From positions 1-64,000 of the forward strand of contig NZ_JAJALK010000015.1 of NCBI RefSeq assembly GCF_020523825.1: 64,000 bases of DNA, in the 5' to 3' direction. The position numbers and the translations under genes are program-made. Position 1 is the first letter of the stretch. The number at the start of each line of letters is the position of its first letter. Of the stretch, positions 57,279 to 64,000 are shown in pieces. Below the pieces are notes generated by a model. That model was not told the origin of the DNA, did no database searches, and saw only the letters and a program-made list of their open reading frames with translations. This stretch comes from Methylobacterium brachiatum. GTDB taxonomy: Bacteria; Pseudomonadota; Alphaproteobacteria; Rhizobiales; Beijerinckiaceae.

Positions 57279-57711
57279 GGGTGCTCCGATCACGATCGCC
57301 GCACGATTCCGCGTTGCACGGCCCGCGCAGTGCTATCGCAATCGTGAACGGGATCAATGACGGTGGGGTCCGCGCGGTGACAATCGGTCGACCCGGACCT
57401 GCCCGGGCAGGGTCCTGGGCGCGGGCTCCGAATGGGGGCAGCGGATTGTTCCGCTCGCGCGACGGCGCAGGTTCTTCGCAGGGACCGCTCGGACAACAAC
57501 CCACTCATCCCGCGGCCGCGAAGCGAAGCCCGGGATGCCGGGGTGGATGTCGCGCGTCCGAGTGCAGTCGTGGTCGCTGACCGGGCAGGTCTCCCCGCAG
57601 AGCAGAGAGGTCTCACCCATCCCCGCAGGATGAGCCGGCGATCCGGATGTCCGTGGAGTGGGAGCTTCCACCTGTTGCAAGCCCCAGGCGAGAACCGGAC
57701 GCGTCCGGCCG
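57279..57711. other. Intergenic region between DUF2059 gene and yejB
   Basis: No supported gene lies in these 433 bases. A GC-rich stretch at about 57500-57560 contains CGCGGCCGCGAAGCGAAGCCC-like self-complementary pieces of the dispersed-repeat style. YejE and YejF, which normally follow YejB, are absent here. Confidence 0.5.
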
Positions 57712-58815
57712 TCACGTCGCCCGCGCGGAAAAGTCGATCCGCGGGTCGATCCAGACGTAGATCAGGTCCGAGAGCAGGTTCACTGCCAGCCCGAGCAGGG
57801 AGAAAATGTAGAGGGTCGCGAACACCACCGGGTAGTCGCGGCCGACGATCGCCCGGAAGGACAACTCGCCGAGGCCGTCCAGGGAGAAGATCGTCTCGAT
57901 CAGCAGCGAACCGGTGAAGAAGGCCGAGATGAACGCACCGGGGAAGCCCGCGATCACGATCAGCATGGCGTTGCGGAAGACGTGGCCGTAGAGCACGCGG
58001 CGCTCGGACAGGCCCTTCATCCGGGCGGTCAGGACGTATTGCTTGCGGATCTCGTCGAGGAACGAGTTCTTGGTGAGCAGGGTCGAGGTCGCGAAGGCGC
58101 CGATCACCAGGGCGGTGAGCGGCAGCGCCAGGTGCCAGGCGTAGTCGGTGAGCTTGTGCCAGGTGGAGAAGGTCTCCCAGCCCTCGCTGGTCAGGCCGCG
58201 CAGCGGGAACCACTGGTAGAACGAGCCGCCAGCGAACAGGATGATCAGCATCAGCCCGAACATGAAGCCCGGGATCGCGTAGCCGATGATCACCACGAAG
58301 GAGGTCCAGCGGTCGAAGCGCTCGCCGTCCTTGACGGCCTTGCGGATGCCGAGCGGGATCGAGATCGCGTAGGAGAGGAGCGTCATCCACAGGCCGAGCG
58401 AGATCGAGACCGGCAGGCGCTCCTTGATCAGCTGGATGACCGTGACGTCGCGGAAATAGCTCCGGCCGAAATCGAACCGCACGTAGTCCCAGAGCATCTT
58501 GGCGAAGCGCTCCGGGGCCGGCTTGTCGAAGCCGAATTGCTTCTCCAGCTTGGCGATGAAGTCGGGGCTCAGCCCCTGCGCGCCGCGGTAGCGGGAATTG
58601 CCCTCGCCGCCGCCTGCCGCCCGGCCGCCGCCGCCGAGGTCGCCGCCCCCGCCGGTGACCCGCGACAGGGTGCCGTCGCCCTGACCCTTCATCTGCGACA
58701 GCACCCGCTCCACCGGGCCGCCGGGGGCGAATTGCACGATCGTGAAGGTGATCAGCATGATCCCGAACAGGGTCGGGATCATCAGGCCGGTGCGGCGCAG
58801 GATGTAGCCGAGCAT
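57712..58815 (-). CDS. yejB: Peptide/microcin C-type ABC transporter permease (YejB-like)
   Basis: This 367-residue inner membrane permease has six spans: LGYILRRTGLMIPTLFGIMLITFTIVQFAPGGPVE at TM1, a Gly-rich loop, then the DppB/OppB-type permease domain with RMKGLSERRVLYGHVFRNA (EAA-like loop, about residues 265-283). It forms the ABC channel with YejE, which is not found here. The ATG at 58815 is four bases from the upstream solute-binding gene stop. The Gly-rich loop from about residue 45 is unusual in the family but common in YejB. Confidence 0.92.
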   Translation of the reverse strand: MLGYILRRTGLMIPTLFGIMLITFTIVQFAPGGPVERVLSQMKGQGDGTLSRVTGGGGDLGGGGRAAGGGEGNSRYRGAQGLSPDFIAKLEKQFGFDKPAPERFAKMLWDYVRFDFGRSYFRDVTVIQLIKERLPVSISLGLWMTLLSYAISIPLGIRKAVKDGERFDRWTSFVVIIGYAIPGFMFGLMLIILFAGGSFYQWFPLRGLTSEGWETFSTWHKLTDYAWHLALPLTALVIGAFATSTLLTKNSFLDEIRKQYVLTARMKGLSERRVLYGHVFRNAMLIVIAGFPGAFISAFFTGSLLIETIFSLDGLGELSFRAIVGRDYPVVFATLYIFSLLGLAVNLLSDLIYVWIDPRIDFSARAT

Positions 58816-58819
58816 CGTC

Positions 58820-60673
58820 TCAGTCCCGCCCGATCCGCTTGGCCTTGTCGGCCTCGTACCACCAGGTACCGGGGGCGCCGAGGTCGTATTTCGGCGGGTT
58901 GGCGGGCCGGCCGTAGATGTCCCACAGGGCAAGGCGGTGGGCGCCGGAATACCACATCGGCACCCAGAGGCGCCGGGCCCGCAGCACCCGGTCGAGGGCC
59001 TGGCAGGCTGTGGTCAGCGCGGCGCGGGACCGGGCATCCGCGATGGCAGTGAGCAGGGCGTCGATGGCCGGGTCGGCCACGCCCGAGAGGTTGTTGGAGC
59101 CCGGGGTGGCGGCCGCCTTGGAGCCGTAGAGCTCGCGCAGCTCCGTGCCCGGGGTGACGCCGCCGGAGAAGCGGCGCGATGTGACGTCGAAGTCGAAATC
59201 GTTGACCCGGGCCTGGTACTGCGACGGGTCGACGGTTCGGTGGCTCGCCTTGATCCCGAGCAGGCCGAGATTGCGGATGAACGGCTGGGTCACCGCCTGG
59301 AAGACCGGGTCGTCGTCCAGGAACTCGATGGAAAGGGGCTTGCCCCCCGGCAGCAGGAGGCCGCCGCCCTGGCGGGTGCAGCCGGCCTCGCGCAGCAGCG
59401 CGTCCGCACGCTTGAGCAGCGCCCGGTCCTGGCCGGACCCGTCCGAGACCGGGGGCATCCAGGCCTCGCCGAACACCTCCGGCGGCAGGTCCTTGAACGG
59501 CTCCAGCAGGGCCAGCTCCTCGGCCGAGGGCTTGCCGGTGGCCTTGAGGTCGGAATTCTCGAAGAACGAGGCGGTGCGGGTGTAGGCGCCGTACATCAGG
59601 TTGCGGTTCGACCATTCGAAGTCGAAGCACAGGCCGATCGCCTCACGGATGCGCGGGTCGCGGAACGGCTCGCGGCGGGTGTTGATCCACCAGCCCTGGG
59701 TGCCGCTCGGTCGCGCATCCGGCACGGTCTGGCGGATGACGCGCCCCTCGGTGGCGGCGGGGAAGTCGTAGCCGGTGGCCCAGACCCGGGCGGTGAATTC
59801 CTCGCGGAACGTGAAGGCGCCGCTCTTGAACGCCTCGAAGGCCACGGTGCGGTCGCGAAAGTACTCGTAGCGGATGGCGTCGAAATTGTTCTGCCCGACC
59901 GTCACGGCGAGCTCGGCCGCCCAGTAATCCGGCACCCGGTCGAGCCCGATCGAGCGGCCGGGATCGACCGCGCCGACCTGGTAGGGCCCGGAGCCGAGCG
60001 GCGCCTCGAGGCTCGCGGCCTCGAAGTCGCGGTTGGCGTAGTAGGACGCGGAGAAGATCGGCAACTGGGCCACGAACAGCGGCAGGTCGCGGGCTCGGCC
60101 CTCCGCGAAGGTGACGACCAGGGTATCGTCGCCCTCGGCCCGGGCGTCGGTCATCGGCCGGATCACCTCGGAGATCGAGGGATGGCCCTTGTCGCGCAGG
60201 ATCTTGAGGCTGAAGGCGGCGTCCCGGGCGGTCAGCCGCGAGCCGTCGTGGAAGCGGGCCTGCGGGCGCAGCGCGAAGGTGTAGGTCAAGCCGTCCGGGC
60301 TCACCGTCACGGCGCGCGCCACCAGCCCGTAGACCGAATCCGGCTCGTCCAGCGCCCGGACCATCAGGCTGTCGAAGGTCAGGTCCAGCCCGGCCGCGCC
60401 GTCGCCCCGCAGCACGTAGATGTTCAGCGTGTTGAAGGTGTTGAGCGCCTGGTTGCCGGTCGTGCTGGCGAGCTGGGTCGAGAACCGGCCGCCCTTCGGG
60501 GCGATCGGGTTCACGTAGTCGAAATGCTCGAAGCCGGGGCCGTATTTCAGCTCGCCGAAGCTCGACAGGCCGTGGCGTTCCTCGCCGGCGGCCCGGGCGG
60601 GACGGATCGCCGCGAGGGCGCCGGCGCCGAGGACGAGGCCGCGCCGGCTCGGCCGCCAGGGCCGGCCGGTCAC
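58820..60673 (-). CDS. Extracellular solute-binding protein, family 5 (YejA-like), copy 2
   Basis: This 617-residue periplasmic protein has a Tat-like or Sec signal (RRGLVLGAGALAAIRPARA with an N-terminal RPWRPSRRGLVLG) and the family 5 substrate-binding fold. It starts LSSFGELKYGPGFEHFDYVNPIAPKGG, as in YejA. The start is GTG 60673, overlapping the upstream stop (GTGA). It lies directly upstream of yejB and is a paralogue of the preceding protein. It probably delivers oligopeptides. Confidence 0.9.
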   Translation of the reverse strand: MTGRPWRPSRRGLVLGAGALAAIRPARAAGEERHGLSSFGELKYGPGFEHFDYVNPIAPKGGRFSTQLASTTGNQALNTFNTLNIYVLRGDGAAGLDLTFDSLMVRALDEPDSVYGLVARAVTVSPDGLTYTFALRPQARFHDGSRLTARDAAFSLKILRDKGHPSISEVIRPMTDARAEGDDTLVVTFAEGRARDLPLFVAQLPIFSASYYANRDFEAASLEAPLGSGPYQVGAVDPGRSIGLDRVPDYWAAELAVTVGQNNFDAIRYEYFRDRTVAFEAFKSGAFTFREEFTARVWATGYDFPAATEGRVIRQTVPDARPSGTQGWWINTRREPFRDPRIREAIGLCFDFEWSNRNLMYGAYTRTASFFENSDLKATGKPSAEELALLEPFKDLPPEVFGEAWMPPVSDGSGQDRALLKRADALLREAGCTRQGGGLLLPGGKPLSIEFLDDDPVFQAVTQPFIRNLGLLGIKASHRTVDPSQYQARVNDFDFDVTSRRFSGGVTPGTELRELYGSKAAATPGSNNLSGVADPAIDALLTAIADARSRAALTTACQALDRVLRARRLWVPMWYSGAHRLALWDIYGRPANPPKYDLGAPGTWWYEADKAKRIGRD

Positions 60674-62571
60674 CGCGGGGCTCCGGTGTTGGCGGCGCGC
60701 GTCGCGTCGTACCACCAGGTCGTCGGGAAGCCGGAGCCGGCATAGCGCGGCAGCACGGCGGGGTGGCCGAACCGGTTCCAGCGCAGGGTCCGCTGCTCGC
60801 TCGCCGACCATTGCGGCACAACGTATTCGTGGGCGAGCAGCACCCGGTCGAGGGCCTTGGTGGCGGCGATCACGCCGGCCCGGTCATGGGCGTAGATGAC
60901 CTTGTCGATCAGGGCGTCGATGCCGGGATCCTTGATCCCGATCAGGTTGCGCGAGCCCGGCTTGTCGGCCGCCGCCGAGCCCCAGAATTCCCGCTGCTCG
61001 TTGCCCGGCGAGAGCGACTCGCCCCAGCCGTTGGTGGTGATGTCGAAGTCGAAGTCGCGGATCCGGTTCTGGTACTGCGCGGCGTCGATCACCCGCATCG
61101 AGGCATCGATGCCGATGAGCTTCAGCTGCGCCGCGAAGGGCAGGATCACCCGTTCGAAGGCGTTCTGGAATTCCAGGAACTCGACGGTCAGGGGCTCGCC
61201 GGTCGCCTTGTTGACCATCTTGCCGCCGCGCAGCTCGTAGCCGGCTTCGCGCAGCAGCCCCACGGCCTCGCGCAGGTTCTTGCGCACGGCGTCCGGGGTG
61301 TCGTTGACCGGGTTGGCGTAGGGCGTAGTGAAGACCGAGGCCGGGATCTTGTCCTTGACGCTCTCCAGGATCGCCTTCTCCTGGCCCTCCGGCAGGCCCG
61401 AGGAGGCCAGTTCCGAGCCGAAGAAGTAGGAGTCGATCCGCTTGTAGAGGCCGTAGAACAGGTTCTTGTTCATCTCCTCGAAGTTTAGCGCCAGGTTGAA
61501 GGCCCGGCGCACCCGCGGATCCTTGAACTTGTCCCGGCGGGTGTTGAACGCGAAGGCCTGCATGATGCCCATGCCGCGCTCCGGGAACGCCTCCTTGATC
61601 AGGCGTCCCTCCTTCACGGCCGGGAAGTCGTCGTAGGCGGTCGCCCAGTTGCGGGCGATGTTCTCGGACCGGAAGTCGTAGAGGTCGCCCTTCAGCGCCT
61701 CGACCAGCACGGTGCCATCGCGAAAATACTCGTGGCGCTCGGTGTCGAAGTTGTAGCGCCCGACATTCACCGGCAGATCCTTGCCCCAATAATCCGGCAC
61801 GCGGGTGTAGGTGACGCTGCGGCCGGGCTCGAACTTGGCCAACCGATAGGGGCCGGAGCCGAGCGGCGGCTCCAGGGTGGTCTCGGTGGGGTTGCGCGGC
61901 TTGCCGCTGGCGTCCTTGCCCTCCCACCAGTGCTTGGGCAGCACCCGCAGCTGGCCGATCACCTGCGGCAGCTCGCGGTTGCCCTTCTCGCTGAACGTGA
62001 AGGTCACCTCGTGCGGCCCGGTCGCCTCGGCCTTGGCGACGGTCTGGTAATAGGCGGCGTAGAACGGGCTGTTGGCCTTCAGCACGCCGTAGGACCAGAC
62101 CACGTCCTCGGGGGTGATCGGCTTCCCGTCATGCCAGCGGGCATTCTCGCGCAGGCGGTACGACACCGAGCCGAGATCGGGGGCGACCCGCACCGCCTCG
62201 GCCAGCAGGCCGTAGGAGGTGAACGGCTCGTCCGAGGATTCGGTCATGAGCGTATCGTAGAGCTGCAGCACGCCGCCCTCGAGATCGCCCTTCAGGCCGG
62301 AGACGATCATGTTGAAGTTGTCGAACCCGCCCTGCATGCCCAGCCGGACGAGGCCGCCCTTGGGCGCGGCCGGGTCGGCATAGTCGAAATGCTTGAAGCC
62401 CGGGCCGTATTTCGGCTCGCCCATCAACGTGATGGCGTGGGTCCACTGGCCGGTGGCAGCCGGGATCGTCGCCTCCGTGGCGGCCGCGCTCGCGGCCGGT
62501 TCCTGCGCGCGGGCGGGGGCGAACTGGAGGCAGGCGATGCAGAGCGTGGCGGCGAGGAGGCGTCCAGTCAC
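60670..62571 (-). CDS. Extracellular solute-binding protein, family 5 (YejA-like), copy 1
   Basis: This 633-residue periplasmic binding protein has a Sec signal peptide (RLLAATLCIACLQFAPARA) and the family 5 fold with ITLMGEPKYGPGFKHFDYADPAAPKGG, the same block as the next gene. I start at GTG 62571 with GGAG seven bases upstream; GTG 62598 would add nine residues. It is the first gene in the YejA-YejA-YejB run, and the two binding proteins are clearly tandem paralogues. Confidence 0.9.
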   Translation of the reverse strand: MTGRLLAATLCIACLQFAPARAQEPAASAAATEATIPAATGQWTHAITLMGEPKYGPGFKHFDYADPAAPKGGLVRLGMQGGFDNFNMIVSGLKGDLEGGVLQLYDTLMTESSDEPFTSYGLLAEAVRVAPDLGSVSYRLRENARWHDGKPITPEDVVWSYGVLKANSPFYAAYYQTVAKAEATGPHEVTFTFSEKGNRELPQVIGQLRVLPKHWWEGKDASGKPRNPTETTLEPPLGSGPYRLAKFEPGRSVTYTRVPDYWGKDLPVNVGRYNFDTERHEYFRDGTVLVEALKGDLYDFRSENIARNWATAYDDFPAVKEGRLIKEAFPERGMGIMQAFAFNTRRDKFKDPRVRRAFNLALNFEEMNKNLFYGLYKRIDSYFFGSELASSGLPEGQEKAILESVKDKIPASVFTTPYANPVNDTPDAVRKNLREAVGLLREAGYELRGGKMVNKATGEPLTVEFLEFQNAFERVILPFAAQLKLIGIDASMRVIDAAQYQNRIRDFDFDITTNGWGESLSPGNEQREFWGSAAADKPGSRNLIGIKDPGIDALIDKVIYAHDRAGVIAATKALDRVLLAHEYVVPQWSASEQRTLRWNRFGHPAVLPRYAGSGFPTTWWYDATRAANTGAPR

Positions 62572-62740
62572 AGGCAGGCTATCTCCATGTCGGCGCACCG
62601 TACGGTGCGGGCATTGGGGTGTCCGAAGGGTCTTAGGCCGGGCGTGGCCCGGGCGTCGAGGTCACATGTTGCCGGTCGGTGCGCGAACGCGGCGTGACGC
62701 CCGGCACGGGGCTTCTTGAAGCGGGCCGGATCCGCGCCAT

Positions 62741-62766
62741 TCCCTCCCCCGCGGAGGAGGAGGGAA
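62741..62766. repeat. Partial copy of the GC-rich palindromic repeat arm
   Basis: CCCTCCCCCGCGGAGGAGGAGGG resembles one hairpin arm of the elements at 32 and 36 kb. It lies in the 263-base gap between yejA copy 1 and the membrane protein gene, which otherwise shows no gene. Confidence 0.45.
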
Positions 62767-62834
62767 AGCGTCGCGGCTGTTGGATGCGGGTGAGCCCAGA
62801 ACGCTCCTCGCCGAGCCCCCCAACTCGGAAAAAC

Positions 62835-64000
62835 TCAAGCCGCACGCCCGCGGCGTCCCTCGACCAGCCACATGGCGAGCACGGCCGCCGCGAGGGCCGC
62901 CAGGGCGGCGAGGCCCAGCGCCAGCGGGTAGACCTCGACGCCGCGGATGTTGGCGCTGTCGCTCGGGCGGAAACCGATCCAGTCGCCGCCGGCCAGCCGG
63001 CCGCTGCGCACGGTGGCGAGGCGCGGCACCTGGGTGGTGCCGCCGGCATCCGCGACCCGGCGGATCGAGCCGCCGGAGCCCTCCGCCACCGCCTTCAGGC
63101 GCTCGGTGTCGCTGAACACGTCGGCGAGCTCGCGCGGATTGGCCGGGCCGACGCTGACGAAGGCCACGAGGTTGCCCGAGCGCAGGGTGTGCAGCCCGAG
63201 GGTCTCCGCGTCGAAGGTGGCGGTGAACAGGCCGGGCTCGCCGGGCTTGAGGGTGAGCGTCGTCACCTTGCCGGTCGGGCCGGTGACGGTGACCGGCTCG
63301 ACCTGCTCGGCCATGGTCTGGCGCTCGACCCGGACCTCCCGGCCGCGGCCGGTGGTCTGCGCGCGCAGGGCCTCCTCCTCGAGGGCCGGCTCCTTCATCA
63401 GCCAGTGCGCCAGGCGGCGCAGCAGATCGAGATAGGGGCCGCCCTCCTGGTAGCCCCGCGCCCAGAGCCAGGCATGGTCGGACAGGAGCAGCGCGACGCG
63501 GCCTTTGTCCTCCCGGGACAGGGCGAGCAGCGGCAGCCCTTCCGCGCCGGACAGGATCGGCTGGATGCCGGGCCGGGTGCGGGCCTGGACGATGCGCAGC
63601 CAGTCGCCCCAGGCGGGCGGGTTGGCGTCCGAGCCCGGCAGGTCGCGGGTGACCGGGTGGCGCTGGCCCACCTGGGTCGGCGTCGCCTTGTAGGGACGCT
63701 CGACCACGCGCCCGTCCGGGTCGCCCGGCAGGATGCCGGCCAGCCGCGTGCGGGCGAGGCTCGCCGGCCCGGCATATTCGGGGCCGGCGGCGACGAGCAG
63801 CGCCCCGCCCTCGCGGACGTAACGGACGATGTTGTCGAAATAGGCCTGCGGCAGCACGCTCTGGTTGGCGTAGCGGTCGAAGATGATCAGATCGAAGTCC
63901 TTGATCTTCTGGACGAACAGCTCGCGGGTCGGGAACGCGATCAGCGACAATTCGGAGATCGGCGTGCCGTCCTGCTTCTCGGGCGGGCGCAGGATGGTGA
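62835..64000 (-). CDS. Large membrane protein with glutamine-amidotransferase-like domain, C-terminal part
   Basis: The reading frame is open beyond the window edge, so only the last 388 residues are present. It has a YDRYANQ-like segment with FDNIVRYVREGGALLVAAGPEYAG, close to a class I glutamine-amidotransferase-like Rossmann core, then domains rich in beta strands (VERQTMAEQVEPVTVTGPTGK). One C-terminal span ends in a basic tail (LALGLAALAALAAAVLAMWLVEGRRGRAA). This looks like the large membrane protein often coded near BatA/MoxR-type genes, but I cannot confirm that. An amidotransferase Cys is not visible in this part. Confidence 0.7.
   Translation of the reverse strand, partial: TILRPPEKQDGTPISELSLIAFPTRELFVQKIKDFDLIIFDRYANQSVLPQAYFDNIVRYVREGGALLVAAGPEYAGPASLARTRLAGILPGDPDGRVVERPYKATPTQVGQRHPVTRDLPGSDANPPAWGDWLRIVQARTRPGIQPILSGAEGLPLLALSREDKGRVALLLSDHAWLWARGYQEGGPYLDLLRRLAHWLMKEPALEEEALRAQTTGRGREVRVERQTMAEQVEPVTVTGPTGKVTTLTLKPGEPGLFTATFDAETLGLHTLRSGNLVAFVSVGPANPRELADVFSDTERLKAVAEGSGGSIRRVADAGGTTQVPRLATVRSGRLAGGDWIGFRPSDSANIRGVEVYPLALGLAALAALAAAVLAMWLVEGRRGRAA

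Overview
The window is high-GC alphaproteobacterial DNA, most likely a Methylobacterium or Methylorubrum-type pink-pigmented methylotroph. The strongest evidence is a complete serine-cycle cluster in one orientation (29.8-40.3 kb): sga, hprA, mtdA, fch, mtkA, mtkB, ppc, mcl. This is the C1-assimilation arrangement established for Methylobacterium extorquens. A cycM-kdsB-pheA block and a PQQ-type membrane dehydrogenase agree with this placement. The genus call rests on recalled family and synteny knowledge; no search was run.

Layout. 0-6.6 kb: a minus-strand tripartite RND efflux operon (adaptor, CzcA/CusA-type pump, NodT-type outer membrane factor) followed by a shortened DUF2269 membrane protein. 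6.8-7.9 kb: a CobW/COG0523 GTPase behind a candidate Zur box. 8-12.7 kb: an O-antigen-ligase-like protein and a large hybrid histidine kinase. 12.7-16.7 kb: small EthD-type genes, type II NADH dehydrogenase, a GST and an atypical Asp/Glu-racemase-family protein that has serines where both catalytic cysteines should be. 16.7-17.5 kb: an AT-richer gap with no supported gene. 17.5-29.3 kb: moaB, an APC permease, a glycosyltransferase-like protein, a radical SAM protein, a chemoreceptor, a glucose/quinate-type dehydrogenase, rnhB, and a glycosyltransferase plus metallophosphoesterase pair.

29.8-40.3 kb: the serine cycle. Sga and HprA convert glyoxylate/serine and hydroxypyruvate. MtdA and Fch handle methylene/methenyl-H4F. 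Ppc makes oxaloacetate. MtkAB activates malate to malyl-CoA, and Mcl cleaves that to glyoxylate and acetyl-CoA. A rho-independent terminator between fch and mtkA, followed by a possible promoter, suggests two transcription units. Two long GC-rich inverted-repeat elements lie in the hprA-mtdA and mtkB-ppc gaps.

40.3-64 kb: a translationally coupled PIG-L deacetylase / NodS-like methyltransferase / GT2 operon; an HTH regulator; a META-domain protein and several very small proteins; gamma-carbonic-anhydrase-like protein and inorganic pyrophosphatase; a GNAT and a tyrosine-phosphatase-like protein; a HicAB toxin-antitoxin pair; pheA-kdsB divergent from a membrane cytochrome c with a long low-complexity tail; a Bcr/CflA pump; a Crp/Fnr regulator; an MFS transporter with a divergent AraC regulator; a DUF2059 protein; and an incomplete YejAAB peptide/microcin-type ABC operon lacking YejE and YejF. 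The window ends inside a large membrane protein. No rRNA, tRNA, CRISPR array or IS transposase was recognised. Start codons were often moved downstream of the longest open frame on the basis of ribosome-binding sites and family N-termini.
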